This document shows, piece after piece, positions 34,246 to 42,393 of a stretch of DNA of 64,000 nt. The first letter of the stretch is position 1. Each line of letters starts with the position of its first letter. Made by a program: the position numbers and the translations under genes. The stretch comes from JASHPR01 sp963808705 (GTDB lineage Bacteria; Actinomycetota; Actinomycetes; Streptosporangiales; Streptosporangiaceae), in contig CAWEHB010000005.1 in assembly GCA_963808705.1 (NCBI GenBank), positions 248,001 to 312,000 of the forward strand. Direction: 5' to 3'. The notes beneath the pieces were generated by a model that was given only the letters and a program-made list of their open reading frames with translations, made no database searches and had not been told where the DNA came from.

Positions 34246-35680
34246 CTTCGGCCAGCCGCGGGGGGGGTATGCGGCGTTGCCGGGACCGGCATGGGCCTGT
34301 GCGGCATGCAGGTGGCGGGCAAGCGCGGCGGCCTGGTCACGGATTTCCGGGATGGCGGTGGTCTCGTACCAGCGGCCGCGCAGCAGCGGGCCCAGGGTGA
34401 CGATGTCGCTGGCGGGCCTGCCGCTGGCGTCGCGCAGCGCGCCGCGGGCGTCGGTGTCCAGGCCCAGCCGCAGCGGGTCTGGCCGGGCCATGCCGGAGTC
34501 AAGGAGGTGGCGGAGGAGAGGATCGGTGGTGGTGGTGATGTCGGCGGCAGGCTCGGTGCAGTTGATGAGCCAGCCGGCGGCCAGCTCGGTGGATGAGCCG
34601 CCGTGGTCGATGCGGACCCGCACGCCGCGATCGTCGCTGGCCGCGGCGACGTAGCCGCGGTGCACCCTCAGCCGCGGCCGAGGTGAGCGCGGCGAACCGG
34701 CGCGCGGTTTCGGGCGGCACCCGGTGGCGGTGCACCTCCCAGTAACGGGCGACGTGGCGCAGGAACAGGCGCTTGTCTGCCTCCGGCAGCTGTTCCCAGA
34801 GGCGGGGGATCTGGGGCCGGAGCGCGTCTACGATGTCCTGCCAGTCGCCCGGGTAGGCGGCGGCGCTGGCCCGGATATCGCGGATCAGCCTGGTGAGGCG
34901 GAGCGTGCCTCCCGGGCTGCGGATCACCGGCACCGCGGTGACCGCGGCCGCCGCGCGCGGCCAGTTGTGCTCGCGGGGCAGCAGCGCGTGGCGCGAGATG
35001 GCGTGCACGGTGGTGCGCGGGTGGGCGTCGGTGAGCGCGATCGCCACGTCCAGCATGGTGAGGCCGGTGCCCAGCACGACGACCGGGCTGCCATCGGATG
35101 CCGCCTCCAGCACGCCGGGCTCCCATGGGTCGGCGATGTAGCGGTGGCCCTGCGGGACCGGGCAGGGCGCAGCTGGCGGCTGGTTGCCGGTGGCGAGCAC
35201 GGCGGCATCGGCGTCGATCCGGCCGTCCGCCGCCAGGTGCAGACGCAGCGAGTGACCGTGGCTGCCGCGCCGGATAGCCACAACTTGTGAGGTGATGCGG
35301 CTCACCCGCGCCGCTGGTTGCGCTGATCGTTCCGCCGCCGCGAGCAGTTCGGTGAGATAGCGGCCGTAGGCGCTTCTGGGCAGGAACCCATCCTGCGGCA
35401 GGCCGGCCGCGGCCGCCCAGCGGGTCAGGTGGCCCGGGTCATCCGCGAGCGCGCTCATCGCGCCGGCAGGTGAGTTCAGCAGGTGAGCGGGATGCGTGGT
35501 GGAGTACGCCTGGCCGAGCCCGTGACGGCCGTGCCGGTCGATCAGGGCGATCCGCAGCGGCCGCCGCCGGCCCGCGGCCTCGCGGAGCAGGGAGACGGTG
35601 GCAAGCGTGCCGCTCGCCCCACCGCCGATGACGGCGATCACGGGCCCCCGGCCAGCGGCGGGATCATCTGGGGTGTACAC
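34210..35680 (-). pseudogene. FAD/NAD(P)-binding protein (NAD_binding_9-like), frameshifted
   Basis: Start ATG 35680. VIAVIGGGASGTLATVSLLR is the dinucleotide-binding motif; GLGQAYSTTHPAHLLNSPAG, FLPRSAYGRYLTELLAAAER, DAAVLATGNQPPAAP and VVVLGTGLTMLDVAIALTD follow in the normal order. Near 34672-34680 (FAALTSA) the frame breaks. The continuation RLRVHRGYVAAASDDRG, AAGWLINCTEPAADI, HLLDSGMARPDPLRLGLDT and GRWYETTAIPEIRDQAAALA is in another frame to a stop at 34210. Unshifted, the frame ends in a meaningless His/Pro run. Substrate unknown; divergent from a persulfide-type enzyme. One sequencing error would restore it. Confidence 0.8.
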
Positions 35681-35736
35681 AACCGCAGGATAGTCTCTAA
35701 TATCGATAGAATAAATAGACTACTCTTGGGGGTCCT
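35681..35736. promoter_or_regulatory. Divergent AT-rich promoter/operator with inverted repeat
   Basis: TAGTCT at 35691-35696 and AGACTA at 35717-35722 form an inverted repeat around an AT-rich core (CTAATATCGATAGAATAAAT). It serves two genes only 56 bp apart, so one site could control both the FAD protein and the MBL-rhodanese. Sulfide-responsive ArsR/BigR repressors use AT-rich palindromes of this kind; none is encoded nearby. Confidence 0.5.
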
Positions 35737-37119
35737 GTGATCGAGGTCGTGACGATCGACACGCCGTCGCTGGGTGACCGGACCTACCTGGCGACCGACG
35801 GGGCCAGCGCGCTGGTGATCGACCCGCAGCGAGACATCGACCGAGTGCTGGTGGTGGCGGCCGCGCGGGGTGTCGCGGTGACGCACGTGTTCGAGACCCA
35901 TATCCACAACGATTACGTCTCCGGTGGACTGGACCTCGCGCGCCGGTCTGGCGCCGCTTACCACGTCAACGCCGCCGATGCGGTCGCGTTCGGCCGGACG
36001 GGGATCAGTGACGGCGACACGATCGCGGTCGGGCGGTCCATGCGGGTGCGGGTCGTCGCCACGCCCGGGCACACCTTCACCCACCTGGCGTACGTGCTCG
36101 AGGACGCCGCCACCGGCGAGGTGGCGGCGGTGTTCACCGGCGGGTCCTTGCTGTACGGCTCGACCGGCCGGCCGGACCTGCTCGGCGCGCAGCACACGCT
36201 CACGCTCGCGGTCGCGCAGCACGCCTCCGCCCGGCGGCTGGCCCAGGTCCTGCCGGACGGTACACCGGTGTGCCCGACGCACGGCTTCGGCAGCTTCTGC
36301 GCCGCCACCACGGCTGGGACGGCCGCGTCGACCATAGGGGACGAGAAGCGGTCCAACCCGGCGCTGACCCTCGACCGGGACAGCTACATCGCCGCCTTGG
36401 TGGCGGGCCTGGACGCCTACCCCGCCTACTACGCGCACATGGCCGCAGCCAACGCGGCCGGCCCGGATGTCCCCGACCAGGCCCCGCCCGCCCGGGTGAG
36501 CGCGGGCGAACTCGGCCGGCGGATCTCCGCCGGGGAATGGGTGGTGGACCTGCGCCACCGGCGGGCGTTCGCGGCCGGGCACGTGCCGGGATCGTTCAGC
36601 TTCGAATACGGGGACAGCTTCGCCACCTACCTCGGCTGGCTGATCCCCTGGGGCACCCCGCTGACCTTGGTCGGCGAGACCGGCAGGCAGATCGCCGCTG
36701 CCCGGCGCGACCTGGCCCGGATCGGGATCGACCACCTGGCCGGCGCCGCTATCACAGGCTCGGGCGGCTGGCCGTCCGCACCGTTCCTGGCCGTCTACCG
36801 CGTCAGCGACTTCCCCGGCCTGGCCGTAGCCCGGGACCGCCAGGACCTGGCCGTCCTGGACGTCCGCCGTGCGCCCGAGCGGGCTCGCGCCCACATCGCC
36901 GACTCGGTTCACGTGCCGCTGCACGAGCTGCCAGGCTGCCTGCGCGACCTGCCCAAACGCCCGCTGTGGGTCCACTGCCAGGCCGGCTACCGTGCCAGCA
37001 TCGCCGCCTCCCTGCTGCAGGCGGCCGGGCACGCCGTCACCGCCGTCGACGACGACTTCGCCCGCGCGGCCATCGCGGGCCTGACCGTCACGGAAGCACC
37101 CAGGAGCCCCGCCGCGTAA
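35737..37119 (+). CDS. MBL-fold/rhodanese fusion, persulfide dioxygenase-like
   Basis: 460 aa, GTG 35737. Residues 1-245 are a metallo-beta-lactamase domain (FETHIHNDYVSGGLDLARRS, ATPGHTFTHLAYVLED, GSLLYGSTGRPDLLG, CPTHGFGSFC). Residues 260-350 are a rhodanese-like domain without catalytic Cys (LVGETGRQ). Residues 360-455 are an active rhodanese with the loop VHCQAGYRAS. Such fusions oxidise glutathione or low-molecular-weight-thiol persulfides to sulfite and move sulfane sulfur, protecting from sulfide. The rhodanese and DUF4395 remnants just downstream also belong to sulfur handling. Appears intact. Confidence 0.88.
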   Translation: MIEVVTIDTPSLGDRTYLATDGASALVIDPQRDIDRVLVVAAARGVAVTHVFETHIHNDYVSGGLDLARRSGAAYHVNAADAVAFGRTGISDGDTIAVGRSMRVRVVATPGHTFTHLAYVLEDAATGEVAAVFTGGSLLYGSTGRPDLLGAQHTLTLAVAQHASARRLAQVLPDGTPVCPTHGFGSFCAATTAGTAASTIGDEKRSNPALTLDRDSYIAALVAGLDAYPAYYAHMAAANAAGPDVPDQAPPARVSAGELGRRISAGEWVVDLRHRRAFAAGHVPGSFSFEYGDSFATYLGWLIPWGTPLTLVGETGRQIAAARRDLARIGIDHLAGAAITGSGGWPSAPFLAVYRVSDFPGLAVARDRQDLAVLDVRRAPERARAHIADSVHVPLHELPGCLRDLPKRPLWVHCQAGYRASIAASLLQAAGHAVTAVDDDFARAAIAGLTVTEAPRSPAA

Positions 37120-37139
37120 CAGGCCGGCCAGGACGCGGG

Positions 37140-37355
37140 TTAACTGACCTCGTTGGGCTTCCCGGTAGCGACGTCGAAGACGGATCCGTCGTAGTTCTGG
37201 ACGTTCGGCTGGCCGAGCAGTTCGTGCAGGACGAACCAGGTGTGCGCGGAGCGCTCGCCGATCCGGCAGTAGGCGATGGTGTCTTTGCCGACGCCGGGGT
37301 CACCCAGGTGCGCCTGCACCCAGTCGGCGTCTACCAGCACGTCAGCGCGGCTCAT
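37140..37355 (-). pseudogene. Sulfurtransferase (rhodanese) with in-frame internal deletion
   Basis: ATG 37355 with a perfect AAGGAGG. The first ~22 residues (MSRADVLVDADWVQAHLGDP) are the N-terminus of an SseA-type thiosulfate sulfurtransferase, normally ~280 aa. The next residues, KDTIAYCRIGERSAHTWFVL, HELLGQPNVQNYDGS, are its C-terminal active site. About 200 residues between are missing with the frame intact, and the last residues (VFDVATGKPNEVS) differ from the family. The catalytic Cys loop YCRIGERS remains. Probably non-functional, though a single minimal rhodanese-like peptide cannot be excluded. Confidence 0.8.
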
Positions 37356-37357
37356 GG

Positions 37358-37558
37358 TTAAGCCTCCTTGTCAGCATTGGCCGGGACCAGGGCCTGCCGG
37401 CCTGGCCGGATCCGGCGGATGAGTACATACATCTCGCAGCCGAGGCAGAACCCGAACACGCCGTTCAGGAAGGCCGCGGTCAGGGCGGCCGCGGTCGCCG
37501 CCATGCCGAGCCAGGTCAGGCCCGCCGCGTAGCCGGCCACCCCGATGACCGCGAACAC
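37358..37558 (-). pseudogene. DUF4395 C-terminal remnant
   Basis: Reads FAVIGVAGYAAGLTWLGMAA, TAAALTAAFLNGVFGFCLGC, EMYVLIRRIRPGRQ, the second half of DUF4395, a membrane protein usually encoded beside a rhodanese. The N-terminal membrane segments and a proper start are missing. It directly precedes the rhodanese remnant and contributes its ribosome site. Confidence 0.7.
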
Positions 37559-37648
37559 CAGGCCGACCGCCTGGGCGAACCGCGTTGCCGCCCTGGCCGA
37601 GGCAATGCAGGTCCGGGCGCGAACGAGCCATCTGATCGCCTTGGCGGC

Positions 37649-37912
37649 GTGGTCGCCACCTACGGGCAGATGCTGTCGGGACTCGGGCAGATCACCGCCG
37701 AGGCCGCGTCAAGCCAGGCCGGCAATTCGGCAAAGGCCATGTTCCCGCCCGCGTTGCTGCGCCGTGCCGCCAGGCACATCAGTAACGCCGCCGACCTGGC
37801 CGCGAGTGGTGGCAACCTCCCGGACGGGGTCCCCGAGGCAGCACGCGGCGAGCTGGCCGCGGCCCTCCGCCGAGACGCCGGCGGGTTGATCACAGTCACC
37901 GCCACGGCGTGA
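37649..37912 (+). CDS. Short hypothetical protein, possibly a fragment
   Basis: 87 aa from a GTG without a ribosome site. It reads VVATYGQMLSGLGQITAEAA, then FPPALLRRAARHISNAADLA and ends TVTATA 22 bp before the IS630 end. Amphipathic, helical composition; no family recognised. It may be the 3' remnant of a longer gene. Confidence 0.35.
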   Translation: MVATYGQMLSGLGQITAEAASSQAGNSAKAMFPPALLRRAARHISNAADLAASGGNLPDGVPEAARGELAAALRRDAGGLITVTATA

Positions 37913-37965
37913 AGGGCTGCAGCAGGGGATCTTAGCGGGTGGCCCCGTAAGGTCGTCGGGGTCCA

Positions 37966-39159
37966 TCAGGCGGCGTCCGGCAGGCTGGCCGGCTGGGCGG
38001 GAGGTTCCTCGCGGGCGCTGATCCGTTCGAGCATTCCGGCTAGGTCTGCGGCGGTGAACTTCCAGTTGAACGGCCGGGCGGTCTGGTTGTACCGGGCGGT
38101 GAAGGCCAGCAGGGTGGCGGAGGGCTGGGCGGTGCTGGCGAAGTCGTTGGGTGAGACGACCTTTTTCTGGACGATGGAGAAGAAGATCTCTATCTGGTTC
38201 AGCCAGGACGCGTGGACCGGCGTGTGGATCATGATGGCGTTCGGGCAGGCGGCGCGCAGCCGCCGGGCCGCTTTCTTGCCGCGGTGGTCGGAGCCGTTGT
38301 CCACGATGACGAACACCGGGGGGGCGCTTCGGTAGGGCTCCTGAGCCATGACCTGGCCCATCAGCGCCATGAAGTGGGCGATCCCGGTGGTGGGCGGGGT
38401 GGCGGCGGCGGCGGGCACCTGCCCGGTGCGCACGTCCAGGGCGGCCAGCAAGGCCAGGGCGCCGTTGCGCTGGTATTCGTGCTCGACGCGGGCCGGCTGG
38501 CCGGGCCCGGGCGGAGTAGCGGGGTGGCGGCGGCCGCGGGCCTGGATGGAGGGCTTGGCGTCCACCGAGATGACCCGGTCGCCCGGCCGCAGCCGTTTAC
38601 CCTGGTAGTAGCCCTGGTACAGGTCAACGATCACCTTCGCCTTGGCGGCGAAGTCCGGGTCGCGGGGGTAGATCCAGGACCGGTACTGCCAGGGCTTGAT
38701 CGGGTGCTCGGCCAGGATCCGCAAGATGGAGGACGCCGAGACCGGCCCGGTCAGGCCGCGGCTGGCCAGCTCGGCGGCCAGCTCCGGCCCGGTCCAGCGG
38801 GACAGCGGTACCCCGGTGGCAGCGGGAAGCTGGCAGGCCAGCGAGCAGATCGCGGCCCGCTCAGCCGCGCTGATCCGCCGCGGCCGCCCGCACCGGGGCG
38901 CATCGGCCAGCCCGTCCAGGCCGCGGGCGGCGAACCGGCCGCGCCACTTGCGGGCGGTGTCCTCGGCGATGGAAAGGCGGCCGGCGATCGCCGCGGTCGG
39001 CCAGCGCCGGGCGGCCAGCAGCACGATCTGCGCCCGCTGCCGGTCCCGCCAGGCCGTCTTGGCCCCCCGGACACGCTTCTTCAAGGTCTTGCGCTCGGCG
39101 GCGGTCAGCGTGACCGGCACGGCGCGTAATGCCGGCATCGGCGGCTCCCGGGCAATCAC
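37966..39159 (-). CDS. IS630-family transposase
   Basis: 397 aa from ATG 39159; the ATG a few codons later (MPALRAVPVTL) is a likelier start. Two N-terminal HTH regions (RAQIVLLAARRWPTAAIAGR, TARKWRGRFAARGLDGLADA; then PVSASSILRILAEHPIKPWQ). DDE core: VISVDAKPSIQARGRRHP (first Asp), VFVIVDNGSDHRGKKAARRL (second Asp) and HASWLNQIEIFFSIVQKKV (Glu). No stops or frameshifts, so it may be active. It moves DNA by cut-and-paste into TA. Confidence 0.95.
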   Translation of the reverse strand: MIAREPPMPALRAVPVTLTAAERKTLKKRVRGAKTAWRDRQRAQIVLLAARRWPTAAIAGRLSIAEDTARKWRGRFAARGLDGLADAPRCGRPRRISAAERAAICSLACQLPAATGVPLSRWTGPELAAELASRGLTGPVSASSILRILAEHPIKPWQYRSWIYPRDPDFAAKAKVIVDLYQGYYQGKRLRPGDRVISVDAKPSIQARGRRHPATPPGPGQPARVEHEYQRNGALALLAALDVRTGQVPAAAATPPTTGIAHFMALMGQVMAQEPYRSAPPVFVIVDNGSDHRGKKAARRLRAACPNAIMIHTPVHASWLNQIEIFFSIVQKKVVSPNDFASTAQPSATLLAFTARYNQTARPFNWKFTAADLAGMLERISAREEPPAQPASLPDAA

Positions 39160-39224
39160 AGGAAACCCGCCCCCGGCCGGGCATCATAACCGGCAGCAGC
39201 GATCCCGCGCGGCACAATGAGGCC

Positions 39225-39563
39225 ATGCCCGCCATCCCCGCCTCCACCAAAAGCTCGGTCACGCTGCGGCTGCTCGACCACGCCGAAACGCACTGGCCCC
39301 AGCTCAAACGGGTCGAGGTCACCTACCGCGGCGCCTTCGCCTACATCAGCGGCGTCCTCGCAGACGGCGAGCAGATCCCGCTATGCCGCCTGCGCTACGG
39401 CGGCTCGGCCCACTCCTTCGGCTTCGCGATCTACTCCGCCGCCCACGACCGCTACCAGGATTCCGTCCTGCGCACCGGGTTCCCTGCCGGCACCCCGCAA
39501 GAGGCCCTCGACACCGCCTGCACCATCCACCTCGCCGGGCTCGGCCACGAGCCAGACCCGTGA
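39225..39563 (+). CDS. Passenger ORF of the IS630 element, unknown function
   Basis: 112 aa, ATG 39225, reading away from the transposase but inside the inverted repeats. It reads KSSVTLRLLDHAETHWPQLK, VEVTYRGAFAYISGVLADGE, PLCRLRYGGSAHSFGFAIYS, AHDRYQDSVLRTGFPAGTPQ and EALDTACTIHLAG. The pattern is familiar from small actinobacterial proteins encoded beside transposases, which suggests it travels with them. Function unknown; a transposition accessory or a cargo protein are possibilities. Confidence 0.8.
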   Translation: MPAIPASTKSSVTLRLLDHAETHWPQLKRVEVTYRGAFAYISGVLADGEQIPLCRLRYGGSAHSFGFAIYSAAHDRYQDSVLRTGFPAGTPQEALDTACTIHLAGLGHEPDP

Positions 39564-39603
39564 CCCCGAACTCAACCCCCGACGAACTTACGGGGCCGCC
39601 CAC

Positions 39604-40008
39604 TTAGCTCCCTGCGGCCGTGCTCGCCCCGAGCAGTTCCGCAAACCGCTGCACCATCATGTCCCGGCCCTTGAGCTGAGCAACTACCTCGGCGGGCACC
39701 AGGTCGGCGCTGTCCGCCCGCTGCCCGGCGCCGCCGTTGGGGCCGATCGGCACGATAATGCCCGCCGGCGGCGGCTGGTAGCGCGCCTGCCCACCGTCGC
39801 CGGTGATCAGCGCGCGGATGTTGCTGACCACCACGGGCGCCTGGCGGCTGGCGGCACCGGCCCCCTTGTTCTGATCTGCGGCCGACACGTCGCCCAGCGC
39901 GAACACCTGGGTCTGCCCGGCGACCAGCAACTCCGGCGTCACCTCGACGAAGCGATCCCCCGGCCCCGGGCTGGGCGGTAAGTCGCCGGACGGCTGCACG
40001 CTCAGCAA
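39604..40008 (-). pseudogene. FAD-dependent oxidoreductase C-terminal fragment
   Basis: Reads FVEVTPELLVAGQTQVFALG, DVSAADQNKGAGAASRQAPV, VVSNIRALITGDGG and KGRDMMVQRFAELLGA, the C-terminal FAD-binding and interface part of NDH-2/AIF-like oxidoreductases. The N-terminal two thirds are absent. The TAA stop (39604-39606) contains the TA duplicated at the IS630 end, so the insertion lies exactly at the 3' end of this frame. Confidence 0.75.
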
Positions 40009-40122
40009 CGACCTCGGCTGGGCCCTCGGTGTCCTGTCGCGGTGCTACGTGAAGGCGGTAACCGCTTCTTTTGCGGACGTGCCCGGCGGGCCGCGCGGCT
40101 ACCAGGTGCTCGCCGCGGCGGC

Positions 40123-40273
40123 CCGCCGCCTCGGTGTCCTGTGAGCACCTGCCCACCGTGGACGCCTCGACCGCAACCGGAAGCGCCGCCTTGCGGGCCT
40201 GCGCCTCCAGCGCCGCTTTCAGCCCCAGGTCCGCCAGCAGCGGCGGGCTGTCGCGGTCGGGTACGCAGATCAC
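40123..40273 (-). pseudogene. Sensor histidine kinase fragment
   Basis: Reads PPLLADLGLKAALEAQARKA, ALPVAVEAS and SQDTEAA, the segment between the H-box and N-box of NarL-type (HisKA_3) sensor kinases, where one expects GIYPPLLADxGLxAAL and QDxEAAVYFC. Only ~45 residues remain. It lies upstream of the oxidoreductase fragment. Confidence 0.65.
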
Positions 40274-40505
40274 CCATTCTCGTATGCCGCCACGGCCATG
40301 GGTCGGCTCGTGGGATCTCCCTCGGATAATCCATCGGGGTCCGGGACTCGGCCGGTATGCCGGCGCCGCGGTGAACGCTCGGGGCAGTGACGTCGGCGCG
40401 CAGGACCCGGTTGGTGCCCGGGCGTGGGTGCATGCCGGCTGTTCCCGGGCAAGCAGCCCGGGCGCCAGACCTGCCGGTCCCGGCGCCCGGGCCGCGGCTG
40501 CTGAT

Positions 40506-41996
40506 TTACAGCAGCGTGGTGACGGCCTTCAGCTCGGTGTAGTTGTTGAGCGCCTCGTGGCCCATCTCGCGGCCCCAGCCGGACTGCTTGTACCCGCCGA
40601 ACGGCAGCGAGGCGTCGAACACGTTGTAGCAGTTGATCCAGACCGTGCCGGCCCGGAGCTTCTTGGCCAGCGCGTGGGCCTTGGAGATGTCGCGGGTCCA
40701 GATGCCCGCGCCGAGGCCGTACTCGGAGTCGTTGGCGACGCCGGCGATCTCGTCCAGGTCAGTGAACGGCGAGGCGACCAGGACCGGGCCGAAGATCTCC
40801 TCGCGCACCACCTTCATGTCCGGGCGGGTGTTGGTCAGCACGGTGGGCTCGATGAAGTAGCCGCGGTCGCCGTGCCGGCCGCCGCCCGCCAGCGCGGTGG
40901 CGCCGTCGGACTTCCCGGACTCCAGGTAGCCGGTCACCCGGCGGAACTGCTCGTCGGAGACCAGCGGCCCCATCTGCGTGCCCGCCTCCATCCCCGGTCC
41001 CAGCTTGATCGACTTGGCGATCTCCGCCACGCCGTCCACGACCTCGTCGAAGCGGCTCTGCTGCACGAACAGCCGCGACCCGGCCACGCAGCACTGGCCG
41101 TGGTTGAAGAAGATCGCGTTCGCCGCGCCCTCGATCGCGCCGTCCTCGGCGTCGTCGAAGACGATGTTGGGGCTCTTGCCGCCGAGCTCCAGCGTCAGCT
41201 TCTTCAGGTTGCTGGCCCCCGCGGCCGCGACGATCAGCTTGCCGACCTCGGTGGACCCGGTGAAGGCGATCTTGTCGACGTCGTCGTGGGTGGCCAGGGC
41301 CGCGCCGGCGGTCTCGCCGAACCCGGGCACCACGTTCACCACGCCGTCGGGAACCCCGGCCTCGGCGATGAGCCCGGCGAGCCGCAGCGCGGTCAGCGGG
41401 GTCTGCTCGGCCGGCTTGAGCACCACGGTGCAGCCGGTGGCCAGCGCCGGGCCGAGCTTCCACGCCGCCATCAGCAGCGGGAAGTTCCACGGGATGATCT
41501 GCCCGACCACGCCGATGGGCTCGCGCAGCGTGTAGGAGTGGAAATTCGCGCCGGGCATGTAGGGCACCGAGATGCTGATCGTCTGGCCCTCGATCTTGGT
41601 CGCCCAGCCCGCCATGTAGTGGAACAGGTCGGCGGCCAGCGGCACGTCAGCCGCCTGCGCCACGGCGAACGGCTTGCCGTTGTCCAGCGACTCCAGCTGG
41701 GCCAGCTCGCCGGCGTGCTCCAGGATCAGGTCACCGATCCGCCAGATGATCCGCCCCCGCTCGGACGGGGTCATCCGGCTCCACGGACCCTCCTCGAACG
41801 CCCGGCGCGCGGCCCGCACCGCCCGGTCGATGTCCTCCGCGCCGCCCTCGGCGACCCGGGCCAGGGTCTCCCCGGTCGCGGGGTCGGGCGTCTCGAACGT
41901 CTGGCCCGACGCCGCATCGGCCCACTGCCCGTTGATGAACAGCTGCCGGGGGGCGGCGATGAACGCTTCGACGTTGCGGTCCAGGGTCACGGTCAT
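40506..41996 (-). CDS. Aldehyde dehydrogenase
   Basis: 496 aa, ATG 41996. NAD(P)-dependent oxidation of aldehydes to acids in the cytoplasm. Motifs: PIGVVGQIIPWNFPLLMAAW (~155, the oxyanion Asn), GCTVVLKPAEQTPLTALRL, IAFTGSTEVGK (cofactor loop), LTLELGGKSPNIVFDD (general base Glu ~265), NHGQCCVAGSR (catalytic Cys ~300) and EEIFGPVLVASPF (~397). Complete and of normal length. Divergent from the TetR gene, with matching CTAC-N3-GTAG palindromes on both sides of the intergenic region, so probably TetR-repressed. The ribosome site GGGAGAT precedes the start. Substrate unknown. Confidence 0.96.
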   Translation of the reverse strand: MTVTLDRNVEAFIAAPRQLFINGQWADAASGQTFETPDPATGETLARVAEGGAEDIDRAVRAARRAFEEGPWSRMTPSERGRIIWRIGDLILEHAGELAQLESLDNGKPFAVAQAADVPLAADLFHYMAGWATKIEGQTISISVPYMPGANFHSYTLREPIGVVGQIIPWNFPLLMAAWKLGPALATGCTVVLKPAEQTPLTALRLAGLIAEAGVPDGVVNVVPGFGETAGAALATHDDVDKIAFTGSTEVGKLIVAAAGASNLKKLTLELGGKSPNIVFDDAEDGAIEGAANAIFFNHGQCCVAGSRLFVQQSRFDEVVDGVAEIAKSIKLGPGMEAGTQMGPLVSDEQFRRVTGYLESGKSDGATALAGGGRHGDRGYFIEPTVLTNTRPDMKVVREEIFGPVLVASPFTDLDEIAGVANDSEYGLGAGIWTRDISKAHALAKKLRAGTVWINCYNVFDASLPFGGYKQSGWGREMGHEALNNYTELKAVTTLL

Positions 41997-42065
41997 GGAT
42001 GCTCATCTCCCTTGGTTGCGCGGTGGGCAGCCAAGGATTGCGGCCAGCCAGCACGTCATCCGTAT

Positions 42066-42080
42066 GTCTACGTTGTAGAC
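42066..42080. promoter_or_regulatory. Palindrome upstream of aldehyde dehydrogenase
   Basis: GTCTAC-GTT-GTAGAC, a perfect 6-3-6 palindrome 70 bp upstream of the ALDH start. Its core CTAC-N3-GTAG recurs at 42330-42340 near the TetR gene. Candidate TetR operator. Confidence 0.65.
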
Positions 42081-42329
42081 CTACGTCGCTAACTTACAGT
42101 GTTTACCGAGGGAAGCCAAGCCGGCAGACCCACATTTGCCTGCAGGCGGCTGCGCAGGGGCGCCGTCGGCGGCCCGGGACACGCAGATCCCGCTGGCGGG
42201 CAGCTCGAGGCGTCAGCGAACGCACCATAGACATCAACGACGGCCGGGCTGTGGTCCGGTCAGGCACGCGGAACCCCCGGGGCGGCAACGGGCTGCCGGC
42301 AAGGCTGGCGATCATGACGCCACGGTGAA

Positions 42330-42340
42330 CTACACCGTAG
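42330..42340. promoter_or_regulatory. Second CTAC-N3-GTAG palindrome near tetR
   Basis: CTAC-ACC-GTAG, 54 bp before the TetR start, followed by a further CTAC half-site at 42343. It has the same core as 42066-42080, consistent with autoregulation. Confidence 0.55.
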
Positions 42341-42393
42341 AGCTACAATGCCGAGCTATCGGCCCCGGCCCGCAGGGAGAAGGTGGTACCGCG

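Larger units (their letters stand above)
37935..39604. mobile_element. Complete IS630-family element with passenger ORF
   Basis: Terminal inverted repeats: left 37935-37961 (GCGGGTGGCCCCGTAAGGTC then GTCGGGG) and right 39576-39604 (reverse complement reads GGGCGGCCCCGTAAGTTCGT then CGGGGG). Both are flanked by TA (37933-37934 and 39605-39606), the target duplicated by IS630/Tc1 elements. Contents: a transposase on minus and a divergent 112-aa ORF on plus. Length ~1.67 kb. Confidence 0.85.

Noticed and set aside
34260..34268. Run of eight G bases downstream of the TPR gene
   Set aside because: A possible phase-variable tract, but it lies in the overlap of convergent gene ends where length change would affect only the tail of a frameshifted gene.
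34499..34560. Histidine/proline-rich tail (HHHHH) of the FAD/NAD(P) protein
   Set aside because: It arises only from reading past the frameshift at ~34675; the native family sequence continues in another frame.
40071..42092. A 673-codon plus-strand open frame
   Set aside because: Lies antisense to the aldehyde dehydrogenase, with composition typical of a complementary-strand frame and no motif.
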